Assembly: GCF_000374005.1 (NCBI RefSeq)
Contig: NZ_KB893137.1
Location: 56,839 to 120,838 of the forward strand
Origin: Kiloniella laminariae DSM 19542
GTDB taxonomy: Bacteria; Pseudomonadota; Alphaproteobacteria; Kiloniellales; Kiloniellaceae
Length of the DNA stretch: 64,000 nt
Reading direction: 5' to 3'
Position 1 is the stretch's first letter, and each line of letters opens with the position of its first letter. A program made the translations under genes and the position numbers. This document shows positions 1 to 9,281 of the stretch, in pieces. The notes under the pieces are model-generated. The model did no database searches. It saw only the letters and a program-made list of their open reading frames with translations, and had not been told where the DNA came from.

Positions 1-608
1 ATGAAGCAGCGCTGGAACGGGCTGAAAGTGAAAGCCTGCGTATGCAGGGGGTTATGGGCGAAGAAGTTCGCTCCATGCCGCTGATATTGCGATCTCGCCG
101 CAGATTGGCGTGGCTGTCGGCCAATATCGTTCTGAATGTCATCGCGGCGAGTGTTATCTCGGCCTATGAAGAAACTCTGGCTGCCGTGATCGCGATTGCC
201 ATCTTCCTGCCGATGGTATCGGACATGAGTGGCTGTTCCGGTAATCAGGCTGTGGCGGTGACCATGCGTGAATTGTCCCTTGGTCTGGTTCGTCCGGTTG
301 ATGCGGCACGGGTCTGGCTCAAGGAAGTATCCGTTGGGGTTATCAATGGAGTGATTCTGGGATTGTTGATCGGGGTTGTTGCCTGGGTCTGGAAGGGGAA
401 TGTCTTCCTGGGTCTGGTGATTGGGTTGGCACTTAGCCTCAATACGATGATTGCAGTCTCGATTGGAGGTGTTGTTCCCCTGTTGCTCCGCCGGATTGGC
501 CAGGATCCGGCTGTAGCCAGTGGGCCTTTGCTGACCACCATCACTGATATGGCTGGTTTTTTTCTGGTGCTTAGCCTTGCGACACTTTTCATGCCCTTGC
601 TCGTCTGA
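1..608 (+). CDS. mgtE: Magnesium transporter MgtE, C-terminal part (5' truncated by window)
   Basis: This is the C-terminal membrane domain of an MgtE-type Mg2+ channel of the inner membrane. The reading frame is open from base 3, so the real start lies outside the window. About five hydrophobic segments are visible. The hallmark MgtE stretches are present: PMVSDMSGCSGNQA (the pore-region pattern, usually GGNAGSQ) and DPAVASGPLLTTITDMAGF near the end. The usual GN(A/S)GSQ is here SGCSGNQ, a mild variant. The cytoplasmic N and CBS domains would lie upstream and are not seen. Identification is solid; ion selectivity is inferred from the family. Confidence 0.9.
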   Translation, partial: EAALERAESESLRMQGVMGEEVRSMPLILRSRRRLAWLSANIVLNVIAASVISAYEETLAAVIAIAIFLPMVSDMSGCSGNQAVAVTMRELSLGLVRPVDAARVWLKEVSVGVINGVILGLLIGVVAWVWKGNVFLGLVIGLALSLNTMIAVSIGGVVPLLLRRIGQDPAVASGPLLTTITDMAGFFLVLSLATLFMPLLV

Positions 609-808
609 AGACTCTTTGGGGCGTTATGTGGTCTGTATCTGTCTGGATAGGCAGCAGGCGAATATTGTTAAACTGAGAAGTGGTACCTCCCGCGCTGCAG
701 GCGTGTGGCAGCATTGACCTTTCGTTATCCTTATGGTCAAAAGCAGGTATGGAATAAATTTACCCAGAAACAAGAAATAATATGTCGCCAGAATCCCGAT
801 CAGGACCC

Positions 809-2407
809 ATGAACGAAAATCGTGTTTATCTGTTTGATTCGACCCTGCGTGATGGACAGCAAACCCAGGGGGTTGATTTTTCAGTTGCCGATAAAACGGC
901 CATCGCAACTGGACTGGACAGAATTGGCATTGATTATATTGAAGGTGGATGGCCCGGTGCCAATCCGACGGACAATGAGTTCTTTTCGACAAGGCCGCAA
1001 CTAAAGTCGTCCCAGTTTGTTGCTTTTGGCATGACCCGTCGTCCGGGCCGGTCTGCAGAAAATGATCCTGGTCTGGCTTCGCTGGTCAACTCGGCCGCGG
1101 ATGCCGTTTGTATTGTTGGCAAAACCTGGGACTTCCACGTTGATGTTGCGTTGGATATCCCACGCAGTGAAAATATTGATATGATCGGTGAGTCGATTGC
1201 TTTCCTGAAAACCCGCAAACAGGAAGCCCTGTTTGATGCAGAACATTTTTTTGACGGTTATAAGGCCAATCCCGGTTTCGCCATGGATTGTCTGTTGTCT
1301 GCCTATCAGGCCGGGGCACGCTGGGTTGTACTTTGTGATACAAATGGCGGGACACTACCGCATGAGATCCGGCGGATTGTTGGTGAAGTTACCCGGAAAA
1401 TCCCCGGAACGCATCTGGGTATCCACTGTCATAACGACACGGAAAATGCTGTGGCAAACTCTCTGGCAGCCGTTGAAGCCGGAGCCCGGCAGATTCAGGG
1501 CACCCTGAATGGTTTGGGAGAGCGCTGTGGCAATGCCAATCTGGTTTCCCTTATTCCCTCCCTCAAACTTAAGACGTCCTATGAGATCGGGATTTCTGAC
1601 GCGCAGCTGGCCCAGCTGACATCCCTGTCGCATATGCTGAATGAACGCCTTAATCGCGCGCCGCAGAGCAACATGGCTTACGTGGGGCAGTCTGCTTTTA
1701 CCCATAAGGGCGGACTGCATGTCTCGGCTGTGGAAAAAGATCCCAGAACCTATGAACATATTGAACCGTCACTGGTGGGAAACCATCGGCACGTTATCGT
1801 TTCTGATCAGGCTGGTCGCTCTAATGTTGTGGCCATGCTCCGGGATATGGATATCACTCCCGATGATCAGGACGGTAGCAAAATGGGCAAGCTGTTGCAA
1901 CGGGTGAAGGACCGGGAGTACGAAGGTTATTCCTATGACGGTGCAGAAGCCAGCTTTGAACTGCTGGCACGTCGGGCCTTTGGCGAGGTGCCCAAGTATT
2001 TTTCCCTCAGTCGTTTTCGGGTCATGGACGATCGCCGCCGGGATGCCCGGGGGAAACTGGTAACGGAATCAGAAGCAACGGTGACGCTTGATGTCGGAAC
2101 CCGAAACATCATGGAAGTCTCTACTGGAAACGGGCCCGTGAACGCGCTGGATTGTGCCTTGCGCAAAGCTTTGCTGCCCTTTTATCCTGCTCTTGAAGAT
2201 ATGGTGCTTCTTGATTACAAGGTACGCATCCTGACACCGCAGGACGGAACCCGGGCTGTTACCCGCGTTATGATTGAATCCGGGGATTCAAAAGGGCGGC
2301 GCTGGACCACCGTCGGGGTGTCACCCAATATTATTGATGCCTCTTACAACGCGATCAATGACGGCATTACCTGGAAACTGTTCCATGAAGAAGCGGCGAG
2401 CGTTTGA
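809..2407 (+). CDS. cimA: Citramalate synthase (CimA, HMGL-like family)
   Basis: Condenses pyruvate with acetyl-CoA to (R)-citramalate, the first step of the threonine-independent route to isoleucine. The N-terminal TIM barrel opens with FDSTLRDGQQTQG. The metal-site pattern GIHCHNDTENA and the following NGLGERCGNANL are intact, and a LeuA-type regulatory domain fills the C-terminal ~150 residues. About 530 residues is normal for CimA. An in-frame ATG at 782 would add nine residues. The start at 809 is chosen because AGGA lies just upstream and because the family begins close to the YLFDSTLRDG segment. The gene has its own upstream gap after mgtE and is followed after 69 bases by trmJ. Confidence 0.93.
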   Translation: MNENRVYLFDSTLRDGQQTQGVDFSVADKTAIATGLDRIGIDYIEGGWPGANPTDNEFFSTRPQLKSSQFVAFGMTRRPGRSAENDPGLASLVNSAADAVCIVGKTWDFHVDVALDIPRSENIDMIGESIAFLKTRKQEALFDAEHFFDGYKANPGFAMDCLLSAYQAGARWVVLCDTNGGTLPHEIRRIVGEVTRKIPGTHLGIHCHNDTENAVANSLAAVEAGARQIQGTLNGLGERCGNANLVSLIPSLKLKTSYEIGISDAQLAQLTSLSHMLNERLNRAPQSNMAYVGQSAFTHKGGLHVSAVEKDPRTYEHIEPSLVGNHRHVIVSDQAGRSNVVAMLRDMDITPDDQDGSKMGKLLQRVKDREYEGYSYDGAEASFELLARRAFGEVPKYFSLSRFRVMDDRRRDARGKLVTESEATVTLDVGTRNIMEVSTGNGPVNALDCALRKALLPFYPALEDMVLLDYKVRILTPQDGTRAVTRVMIESGDSKGRRWTTVGVSPNIIDASYNAINDGITWKLFHEEAASV

Positions 2408-2476
2408 TCAAGTCGCCGTTGTCTGGGTGAAGAGCGACGCTAGAGATTGTGCCGGAATGAGTAATCGGAGATAAAT

Positions 2477-3274
2477 ATGGCTGGAACAGACGGGACACAA
2501 TCCCGGATCGCCGGCGGGCCTGTGATTATTCTGGTTGGTCCCCAGCTGGGCGAAAACATCGGTATGGTTGCCCGGGCGATGCTCAATAACGGTCTGACCG
2601 AGTTGCGTCTGGTCAAGCCTCGCGACGGCTGGCCCAACCCTGCAGCAGAGGCGTCTGCTGCAGGAGCGATCGAAGTGTTGGAACAGGCCATGGTATTTGA
2701 AACCACAGCCGAGGCCATTGCTGATCTCAATCATATCTTTGCCACGACGGCGCGAACCCGCGATATGACCAAACGGGTTGTCGTGCCCCATCGCGCGGCA
2801 CAGGAAATGCGGGCTCTTGATCAGGCGGGCCAGAAAATAGGTATCTTGTTCGGCCCGGAAAAAGCCGGCTTGCACAATGATGATGTTGTTTTGTCTGATA
2901 CTGTGATCTCGGTGCCGCTCAATCCCTCCTTTTCATCCCTCAATCTGGCACAGGCAGTTTTACTTGTGGCTTATGAATGGTTCCAGCAGGGGACAGAGGT
3001 GCCGGATCAGGAACTGGTTTTGGGCAGCTCGGATCTGGCGCCAAAAGCAGAGCTGGTGAACTTCTATGAACGGCTTGAAGGTGCGCTGATCGAAAACGGG
3101 TTTCTCTGGCCGCCGGAAAAACGTCCGAACATGATCCGCAATTTGCGCAATATCTTTCAGCGCGCCCTCCTGACCCAGCAGGAAGTCAACACGCTGCACG
3201 GGGTCGTTAAATCCCTGCGCCAGGGTCCCCGGAAACAGGGCAGTGATCGTTCTGAGACCTCCCAGGAAAGCTGA
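2477..3274 (+). CDS. trmJ: tRNA (cytidine/uridine-2'-O-)-methyltransferase TrmJ
   Basis: A SPOUT-class methyltransferase that 2'-O-methylates position 32 of certain tRNAs. The N-terminus has VIILVGPQLGENIGMVARAM, where the asparagine and arginine are typical of the TrmH/SpoU fold. The trefoil-knot S-adenosylmethionine site is visible as ILFGPEKAGL and SVPLNPSFSSLNLAQAV. The C-terminal helical extension (RNIFQRALLTQQEV) is characteristic of TrmJ rather than TrmL. Length (265 residues) fits. It sits upstream of rpsD but is separated from it by a 305-base gap with its own promoter. Confidence 0.92.
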   Translation: MAGTDGTQSRIAGGPVIILVGPQLGENIGMVARAMLNNGLTELRLVKPRDGWPNPAAEASAAGAIEVLEQAMVFETTAEAIADLNHIFATTARTRDMTKRVVVPHRAAQEMRALDQAGQKIGILFGPEKAGLHNDDVVLSDTVISVPLNPSFSSLNLAQAVLLVAYEWFQQGTEVPDQELVLGSSDLAPKAELVNFYERLEGALIENGFLWPPEKRPNMIRNLRNIFQRALLTQQEVNTLHGVVKSLRQGPRKQGSDRSETSQES

Positions 3275-3454
3275 GCAGGTTTGCGCTTTCTTGCCTGGGT
3301 GAAACAGTGCGCGACTCCAGAAAATATTCGATTTCCGGGTTTGGTTTCTGATCAGCCGATGGCCCAGGGGATGTCGCGAAGCTGCTTTTATCCTGTCGTG
3401 GCACAAGAAAGTCCGGATTTGACGGTTTTGTTGGCCTTTGAGGGGTAAAGGGGT

Positions 3455-3482
3455 TTGACTTTTGTCCGCCGATCCCTATAGT
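3455..3482 (+). promoter_or_regulatory. Sigma70-type promoter of rpsD
   Basis: TTGACT at 3455-3460 and TATAGT at 3477-3482 are separated by 16 bases. Both boxes are close to consensus. The start of transcription would lie about 90 bases upstream of the rpsD ATG, leaving a leader in which S4 autoregulation could act, though no S4-binding structure was worked out. The rest of the 3275-3579 gap shows nothing else recognisable. Confidence 0.7.
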
Positions 3483-3579
3483 CGCGCCTGCATTCCTGGG
3501 AAAGTGGGACGGTCAAAGACCTGTGCCCCGTCCGTTTTGGAACTACCGGGACAATAAACAGACTTTAGGATACAAGACA

Positions 3580-4197
3580 ATGTCCAAGCGTATTGCTTCG
3601 AAATACAAGATTAACCGCCGTCTTGGCGTAAACCTTTGGGGTCGTCCAAAGAGCCCGCTGAACCGTCGTGACTACGGTCCAGGTCAGCACGGTCAGCGCC
3701 GTAAAGGCAAAACTTCCGACTTCGGCACACAGCTGATGGCGAAACAGAAGCTGAAAGGTTACTACGGTAACATCGGCGAGAAACAGTTCCGTCGCTACTT
3801 CGCTGAAGCGAACCGTCGCAAGGGTGATACAGGTGAGAACCTGATTGGCCTGCTTGAAAGCCGTCTGGACGCAGTGATCTACCGCGCCAAATTTGTACCG
3901 ACAGTTTTCGCAGCCCGTCAGTTCGTTAACCACGGCCACGTCACTGTAAACGGCAAGAAGGTCAACATTCCTTCTTACCAGGTTAAAGTTGGCGACGTGA
4001 TTGAAGTGAAAGAGAAAAGCCGTCAGGTACCGATGGTTCTCGACGCTGTAGAATCTTCCGAGCGCGACATTCCAGAATACATCGATGCCGATCACAAAGC
4101 CATGAAAGCCACTTACGTGCGCGTTCCTGAGCTGGCTGACGTTCCATACCCAGTTCAGATGGAACCAAACCTGATCATCGAATTCTACTCCCGCTAA
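3580..4197 (+). CDS. rpsD: 30S ribosomal protein S4
   Basis: Primary 16S rRNA-binding protein and a nucleator of 30S assembly. The product is 205 residues, the usual alphaproteobacterial length, and starts [16 protein letters not shown]. The reading frame continues upstream to 3523, but the family N-terminus and an AGGA box at 3567-3570 place the start at 3580. The S4 RNA-binding domain ([19 protein letters not shown], then [14 protein letters not shown]) lies in the second half. This alphaproteobacterial form lacks the zinc-finger cysteines. It is monocistronic, with a strong promoter upstream and a hairpin terminator downstream. Confidence 0.97.
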   Translation: MSKRIASKYKINRRLGVNLWGRPKSPLNRRDYGPGQHGQRRKGKTSDFGTQLMAKQKLKGYYGNIGEKQFRRYFAEANRRKGDTGENLIGLLESRLDAVIYRAKFVPTVFAARQFVNHGHVTVNGKKVNIPSYQVKVGDVIEVKEKSRQVPMVLDAVESSERDIPEYIDADHKAMKATYVRVPELADVPYPVQMEPNLIIEFYSR

Positions 4198-4231
4198 TCG
4201 GGACGAAAATTCCGCCGGTTTACTGGCAGAC

Positions 4232-4270
4232 AAAAGGCCATCCGAGAAATCGGATGGCCTTTTGTTTTGT
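4232..4270. terminator. Bidirectional rho-independent terminator after rpsD
   Basis: A 14-base-pair perfect stem (4232-4245 with 4250-4263), GAAA loop, is followed by a T-rich run on the plus strand. The A-rich 5' arm makes it functional in reverse, for the leftward gene ending at 4298. Confidence 0.9.
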
Positions 4271-4297
4271 TTGTTGCTTTGGGAGAACGGACTCGCG

Positions 4298-4636
4298 TTA
4301 ATCGAATCTCTCTACACCGGGGAACTGGCATTCACCGCGGCTATAGACGTAATCCACACGGCCAAATCTGTGCTGGTTCACTTGCAGGTAGCCTGTGCAG
4401 CTGTGAAATCTGTAAAAGGTCTGGTAACCGATCAGCTTTTGATCCCGTTCTGAACGGGAGTTTCTCTCTAGGGTGTTCTGAGAGCGGATATCCTCGGCAG
4501 AGATCCCGAGCTTGGTCAGAAGCTCTTCCAGCGGCTCCGGATAGGGATTGGGGACACCCGCCTGTACCGGAACGGACAGAGCGGTTACGGAGAGGGAGAG
4601 GCCAAGCAGGGGAGCTAGAAATAATTTTTTTAACAT
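4298..4636 (-). CDS. Small exported protein of unknown function (YSRGxCxFPG family, copy 1)
   Basis: A 112-residue protein with a clear Sec signal peptide (MLKKLFLAPLLGLSLSVTAL... then VQA), so it is probably periplasmic. I do not recognise a family. The mature part ends in VYSRGECQFPGVERFD and contains two cysteines that could pair. The neighbouring gene to its right encodes a diverged copy with the same end (YSRG-D-C-H-FPG), so the two arose by tandem duplication. The start at 4636 is preceded by AAGGA at a good distance; an upstream in-frame ATG at 4708 would spoil the signal peptide. It shares the terminator at 4232-4270. Confidence 0.7.
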   Translation of the reverse strand: MLKKLFLAPLLGLSLSVTALSVPVQAGVPNPYPEPLEELLTKLGISAEDIRSQNTLERNSRSERDQKLIGYQTFYRFHSCTGYLQVNQHRFGRVDYVYSRGECQFPGVERFD

Positions 4637-4716
4637 GGGAAGTCCTTGGACGTAGGGATCTGCAGGAAGTGAAGGAGTGATTTTTCCCGCTGGATAAGAG
4701 ATAGGCACGATCTCGA

Positions 4717-5079
4717 TTAATTAAACCACCTGATGCCGGGAAAGTGACAATCTCCGCGGCTGTAAACCTGTTTGATGACCCCTGAATAGCCGTGCTGGAT
4801 TACCAGGTGACCGCCACAGTCAGCAAAGCGGATATAGCTGTTGTAATCGTTGAAACGGTAAAAACGCCTGTTTCTGTAAAATCGTGGCAAAGCGGAATGG
4901 TTCTCAAGGGTTTTGATTGAGGTTACTCTTGCTGGATCGATGGCATTTTCCTCAAGGACACGCTGAACATAAGAAGGATAATAAGTTGTTCCTTGTCTTG
5001 AGTGTGTTTCACCTGCTCCGGGGGAACAGGCTGTTAGGAACAACAGGGCTGTGGTCAAGAGGATCAGCTTGATGCTCAA
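4717..5079 (-). CDS. Small lipoprotein of unknown function (YSRGxCxFPG family, copy 2)
   Basis: A 120-residue predicted lipoprotein with lipobox LTAC, so Cys18 would be lipidated. The start is a TTG codon at 5079 supported by AAGGAA upstream; no suitable ATG exists. The mature part contains RNRRFYRFNDYNSYIRFADCGGHLV and ends KQVYSRGDCHFPGIRWFN, closely paralleling the protein encoded just downstream (FYRFHSCTGYL... VYSRGECQFPGVERFD). One copy carries a lipobox and the other an ordinary signal peptide. Both follow grxD on the same strand, but a hairpin at 5120-5148 separates them from it. Function is unknown. Confidence 0.65.
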   Translation of the reverse strand: MSIKLILLTTALLFLTACSPGAGETHSRQGTTYYPSYVQRVLEENAIDPARVTSIKTLENHSALPRFYRNRRFYRFNDYNSYIRFADCGGHLVIQHGYSGVIKQVYSRGDCHFPGIRWFN

Positions 5080-5119
5080 TCTTATTCCTTATCGATAGCG
5101 AAGAGGCACCCGTTGCAAA

Positions 5120-5148
5120 ACGCAAAAGGGCCGCCCGAGGCGACCCTT
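5120..5148 (-). terminator. Terminator-like hairpin after grxD
   Basis: Read leftward, a GC-rich stem (AAGGGTCGCC / GGCGGCCCTT, one mismatch, TCG loop) is followed by a short T tract. It closes the pur-bolA-grxD transcript. Confidence 0.6.
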
Positions 5149-5174
5149 GTACAGAGTTTGTCTTCAAGAAAAAC

Positions 5175-5516
5175 TCAGGAAGCCTGGGCTTCGGCGTTAA
5201 TGCCCTTTTCCTGGAAGAACTTCTGCAGTTCTCCGGTCTGGAACATTTCACGAAGGATATCACAGCCACCGACAAATTCACCCTTCACATAAAGCTGGGG
5301 AATTGTTGGCCAGTTACTGAAATCCTTGATTCCCTGGCGAATACTTGGGTCTTGCAAGACGTCAACGCTTGTAAATTTTACGCCCAGATGGGTCAAAATC
5401 TGGGTGGCAGTGGCGGAAAAGCCGCACTGTGGGAAAACAGGGGTGCCTTTCATGAAAAGCACAACATCGTTCTCTTTTACTTCCTGACGGATGCGATCTG
5501 CGACAACATTATCCAT
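5175..5516 (-). CDS. grxD: Monothiol glutaredoxin (Grx4/GrxD type)
   Basis: A CGFS-class monothiol glutaredoxin that carries a glutathione-ligated [2Fe-2S] cluster and works with BolA proteins in iron-sulfur trafficking and iron sensing. The active-site motif is C31-G-F-S34 in PVFPQCGFSATA. The glutathione-binding stretches (NWPTIPQLYVKGEFVGGCDI) are intact and length (113) is typical. The upstream gene on the same strand is a BolA-family gene, its known partner, 43 bases away. Confidence 0.95.
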   Translation of the reverse strand: MDNVVADRIRQEVKENDVVLFMKGTPVFPQCGFSATATQILTHLGVKFTSVDVLQDPSIRQGIKDFSNWPTIPQLYVKGEFVGGCDILREMFQTGELQKFFQEKGINAEAQAS

Positions 5517-5559
5517 AAGGCTTGTTCCTTGCTCGTTGGTTCAAAGCAGCTGTGGTGTA

Positions 5560-5796
5560 TCAGGCCGCGGGTGCGGAGGTCTGAAGGGCAAGTGCATGCA
5601 ATTCATTCCCCATGCGCCCTTGCAGGGCCTGATAGATCATCTGGTGCTGCTGCACTCTGGTTTTCCCCTGAAAGGTCGGGGATACGACATAGGCTGCATA
5701 GTGGTCACCGTCACCGCGAAGGTCTTCGATGGTCACGTCAGCGTCGGGCAGTGCTTCCCGAATCAGTGCTTCGATTTCAGCAGGGTTCATCGGCAT
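5560..5796 (-). CDS. BolA family protein
   Basis: A short (78-residue) BolA-like protein, partner of monothiol glutaredoxins in [2Fe-2S] cluster handling. The N-terminus MNPAEIEALIREALPDADVTIEDLRGDGDHYAAYVVS and the HQMIYQALQGRMGNELHALALQT helix fit the BolA/IbaG fold, including the conserved histidine in the RVQQHQMIY region. It lies between purL and grxD in an arrangement conserved in Alphaproteobacteria. It is closer to the IbaG/BolA2 type than to stress-induced BolA. Confidence 0.9.
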   Translation of the reverse strand: MPMNPAEIEALIREALPDADVTIEDLRGDGDHYAAYVVSPTFQGKTRVQQHQMIYQALQGRMGNELHALALQTSAPAA

Positions 5797-5946
5797 AAAT
5801 ACTGTCCTTGTTCTTTTTCTCTCCAGCCAGACCGGAGTCCCGGCCTGTTTCGTCTACAACACTACAAAGCCTTTTCTGAAAGATCCACAGGAGAGGTATC
5901 TTTTACCGCTCCTGTGGAGAAAATTCTTTCAAATCGGCAACGAATA

Positions 5947-8136
5947 TCAGCTTGCCATATAGTTTGGCAGCCAGGATTCGTTGGTTTCACGTAGTTCTGT
6001 TACCGATATGGTGCTGCCGCCGGGCAGGGTCAAGCCCTGACCGCCTGTGCGACCAATGGCCTCGGCAGGGACACCAGCCTGTTTTGCCGCAGCAAGAAAG
6101 CTGTCTGCATCGGCGACGGACACCAGATAACGACCCTGATCTTCGCCAAACAGCCAGGCAGTTGTCGGGACGGAGCTGGAGGCCGGTTTTGTAACTGTTG
6201 CGCCCATGCCAGAAGCGAGGGCCATATCGGCAACCGCTGCAGCCAGACCGCCATCGGAAAGATCGTGGCAGCTTGTGAGCAAGCCTGCCTCAATGCGGGA
6301 ACGGATGAACTCGCCATTCCGACGTTCCGCAACCAGATCAACCAGCGGGGCATTGCCTTCGCGTTTTCCTTCGAGCACATCCATATAGACGGAGCGCCCG
6401 AGGTGTCCTTTGCTTTCGCCAACCAGAACAAGCGTCTCGTTTTCAGCACCAAAAGCAACAGTTGCCAGACGATCCGCATTTTCCAGAAGACCGACTCCAC
6501 CGATAACCGGGGTTGGCATGATGCCTTTGCCGTTGGTTTCGTTGTAGAGAGACACGTTGCCGGAAACCACCGGGTAATCCAGTGCAAGGCAGGCATCGCG
6601 CATGCCTTCGATACAGCCGACAAACTGCCCCATAATTTCGGGGCGCTCGGGGTTCCCGAAGTTCATGTTATCGGTAATTGCCAATGGTTTGGCTCCGACC
6701 GATGTCAGGTTACGATAGGTTTCGGCCACAGCCTGTGCCCCGCCGCGAACCGGGTTTGCCAGACAATACCTGGGTGTACAGTCAGACGTGACAGCAAGGG
6801 CACGGTTGGTGCCGTGAATACGGACCACACCTGCATCCCCACCGGGGCGCTGGATGGTATCGCCCATCACCATGTGATCATACTGTTCCCAGACCCAGCG
6901 GCGGCTGGACATATTCGGTGAGCCGATTAGTGTCTTGAGGGCTGCTGTGGTATCAGCGGCTTCTTTGACGTCTTCTGGCTTCACATCCTTGCTGTCTGGT
7001 GTCGGGACCCAGGGGCGATCATATTCAGGGGAGTGATGCGCCAGCGGCTTGATCGGCAGATCGCCAACCACTTCACCGTGGAACTTCAGCACCATACGTT
7101 TGCTGTCGGTCAGTGTCCCGATGACCGCAAAGTCGAGATCCCATTTTTCCATGATGGCCTTGGCGACATGCTCCTTGCCGGGCTTGAGGATGATCAGCAT
7201 CCGTTCCTGGCTTTCAGACAGCATCATTTCGTAAGGGGTCATGCCGTCTTCACGCTGGGGAACCTGATCGAGTTCCAGCTCAACGCCCATATCACCAGAA
7301 GATGCCATCTCAAAGGAGGAAGACGTCAGGCCTGCTGCACCCATGTCCTGAATGGCGACGATGGTATCGGTCTGCATCAATTCGAGGCAGGCTTCGATCA
7401 ACAGCTTTTCCGTGAAGGGATCACCCACCTGAACCGTTGGGCGTTTTTCATCGGAATCATCATCAAATTCGGCGGAAGCCATGGTCGCACCGTGGATACC
7501 GTCGCGCCCGGTTTTGGAGCCGACGTAGACCACAGGGTTGCCAACACCAGAAGCCTGGGCAGTAAAAATCCGGTCAGCACGGGCCAGGCCAACCGTCATG
7601 GCGTTGACAAGGATGTTGCCGTTGTAGGAGGGATCAAACTCGACTTCCCCGGCAATGGTCGGAACACCGACACAGTTGCCATAGCCACCAACACCGGCAA
7701 CAACACCGGAAACCAGGTGTTTTGTCTTGGGATGATCGGGTGCGCCAAAACGCAAGGCGTTGACGTTGGCAATCGGGCGTGCGCCCATGGTGAAGACATC
7801 GCGCAGGATACCACCAACACCGGTTGCTGCACCCTGATAGGGTTCGATAAAGCTCGGGTGGTTGTGGCTTTCCATCTTGAAGATCGCGGCATAACCTTCA
7901 CCGATATCAATCACTCCGGCGTTTTCACCGGGGCCCATGATAACCTGGGGGCCCTCGGTTGGCAGAGTCTTGAGCCATTTTTTCGAGGACTTGTAGGAGC
8001 AGTGCTCGGACCACATGACAGAAAAAATACCGAGTTCAAGAAGATTGGGTTCGCGTCCCATGATCTCGAGAACCAGAGCATATTCTTCCTTGTTCAGGCC
8101 GTGTTCGGCGACGATTTCGGGGGTAATTTCACTCAT
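5947..8136 (-). CDS. purL: Phosphoribosylformylglycinamidine synthase subunit PurL (short form)
   Basis: Synthetase subunit of FGAM synthase, step four of de novo purine synthesis. With 729 residues it is the small bacterial form that needs PurQ for glutaminase activity and PurS for assembly, and both are encoded just upstream. Visible motifs include [12 protein letters not shown], the SHNHPS loop, [14 protein letters not shown] and the second-half glycine-rich [11 protein letters not shown]. The start ATG at 8136 lies 12 bases after the purQ stop. A long reverse-strand frame over its 3' half is a shadow of this gene. Confidence 0.97.
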   Translation of the reverse strand: MSEITPEIVAEHGLNKEEYALVLEIMGREPNLLELGIFSVMWSEHCSYKSSKKWLKTLPTEGPQVIMGPGENAGVIDIGEGYAAIFKMESHNHPSFIEPYQGAATGVGGILRDVFTMGARPIANVNALRFGAPDHPKTKHLVSGVVAGVGGYGNCVGVPTIAGEVEFDPSYNGNILVNAMTVGLARADRIFTAQASGVGNPVVYVGSKTGRDGIHGATMASAEFDDDSDEKRPTVQVGDPFTEKLLIEACLELMQTDTIVAIQDMGAAGLTSSSFEMASSGDMGVELELDQVPQREDGMTPYEMMLSESQERMLIILKPGKEHVAKAIMEKWDLDFAVIGTLTDSKRMVLKFHGEVVGDLPIKPLAHHSPEYDRPWVPTPDSKDVKPEDVKEAADTTAALKTLIGSPNMSSRRWVWEQYDHMVMGDTIQRPGGDAGVVRIHGTNRALAVTSDCTPRYCLANPVRGGAQAVAETYRNLTSVGAKPLAITDNMNFGNPERPEIMGQFVGCIEGMRDACLALDYPVVSGNVSLYNETNGKGIMPTPVIGGVGLLENADRLATVAFGAENETLVLVGESKGHLGRSVYMDVLEGKREGNAPLVDLVAERRNGEFIRSRIEAGLLTSCHDLSDGGLAAAVADMALASGMGATVTKPASSSVPTTAWLFGEDQGRYLVSVADADSFLAAAKQAGVPAEAIGRTGGQGLTLPGGSTISVTELRETNESWLPNYMAS

Positions 8137-8148
8137 TTTTTCATCACC

Positions 8149-8844
8149 TTATGAAAGAGCCGCAACGAGGCTTTCAAACATGGCCTTGCCGTCGGTCCCG
8201 CCCAATGCAGCCTCGCAGAGGCGTTCGGGATGGGGCATCATGCCGAGAACATTGCCTTTGGCGTTATAGACGCCAGCGATGTTGTTCAGCGAGCCGTTGG
8301 GATTGTTTTCCGCAGTCACAGTGCCATCAGCACCACAGTAACGGAAAGCGACCTGACCCTTGTCTTCGATGGCTTTCAGGCCTTCAGCATCAACAAAGTA
8401 GTTGCCGTCATGGTGGGCGACGGGAATTTTGATTGCCTGACCGGTAGCATAGCCGCTGGTGAAGATACTGTCGTTGCGCTCGACCTTGAGGTGGAGATCA
8501 CGGCAGACAAATTTCAGACCCGCATTGCGCATAAGTGCACCAGGCACTAGGCCACTTTCTGCAAGGATCTGGAAACCGTTACAAATCCCCAGAACAGGGA
8601 CACCCTTGTTCGCACGGGCGATGACTTCTTTCATCACCGGGGATTTGGCTGACATGGCACCACAGCGCAGATAGTCGCCGTAGGAAAATCCGCCGGGAAG
8701 ACAGATCAGGTCAACAGAATCAAAATCGGCATCTTTATGCCAGACCATCTGGGGTTCAGATCCCATGGACTGACGCAACGCGACCTGGATATCACGGTCA
8801 CAGTTGGATCCTGGGAAAACGATCACCGCCGCTTTCATTGGCAA
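8149..8844 (-). CDS. purQ: Phosphoribosylformylglycinamidine synthase subunit PurQ
   Basis: Class I glutamine amidotransferase subunit that supplies ammonia to PurL. The catalytic triad is readable: Cys88 in VLGICNGFQ, His205 and Glu207 in MMPHPER. The N-terminal [12 protein letters not shown] is typical of PurQ. Length 231 residues. It sits between purS (88-base gap) and purL (12-base gap) on the same transcript. Confidence 0.97.
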   Translation of the reverse strand: MPMKAAVIVFPGSNCDRDIQVALRQSMGSEPQMVWHKDADFDSVDLICLPGGFSYGDYLRCGAMSAKSPVMKEVIARANKGVPVLGICNGFQILAESGLVPGALMRNAGLKFVCRDLHLKVERNDSIFTSGYATGQAIKIPVAHHDGNYFVDAEGLKAIEDKGQVAFRYCGADGTVTAENNPNGSLNNIAGVYNAKGNVLGMMPHPERLCEAALGGTDGKAMFESLVAALS

Positions 8845-8932
8845 GTTCCTCGTGGTTCGAAGTTACAGTAAGTCATCTCAGATACTTTTGCTCTGATCGC
8901 CATAGATATTTTTATCTGCGGCGAGGGGCAGC

Positions 8933-9175
8933 TTACTGTTCCAGATCGATGGAATAGTTTTCGATCACAGTGTTTGCCAGCAGCTTTTCGCACATGGCAG
9001 TGACGGCTTCATGGGCTTTGGCCTTGTCGGTTTCCTCAAGGTCCAGCTCGATGAATTTCCCCTGGCGGGCCTGACTGACACCTTCAAAGCCGAGTGAGCC
9101 AAGTGTGTGTTCAATTGCTTTACCCTGAGGGTCCAGAACTCCGTTTTTCAGAGTGACATGGATGCGCGCTTTCAC
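8933..9175 (-). CDS. purS: Phosphoribosylformylglycinamidine synthase subunit PurS
   Basis: The 80-residue scaffold subunit of the three-part FGAM synthase. It begins MKARIHVTLKNGVLDPQGKAIEHTLGSLGF, the standard PurS signature, and ends with the usual CEKLLANTVIENYSIDLE. It follows purC by about 106 bases and precedes purQ, so it is co-transcribed. Confidence 0.96.
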   Translation of the reverse strand: MKARIHVTLKNGVLDPQGKAIEHTLGSLGFEGVSQARQGKFIELDLEETDKAKAHEAVTAMCEKLLANTVIENYSIDLEQ

Positions 9176-9281
9176 CCGTAATCTCCATTTTTAGTTGCTG
9201 ACGGGGGCAATGATTACACCCCGCTAAGCTGATATAGCTTAAATACTTCGGGGACCCACCGGGCCCCCGTTACAATCGGCG

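Noticed and set aside
3565..4233. 222-codon minus-strand frame opposite rpsD
   Set aside because: Shadow of a highly expressed ribosomal gene; no start signal and no family resemblance.
7033..8154. 373-codon plus-strand frame opposite purL
   Set aside because: Antisense shadow of purL: its low-complexity His/Gly/Asp-rich translation and lack of a ribosome-binding site fit reverse reading of a well-biased gene, and purL on the other strand is unambiguous.
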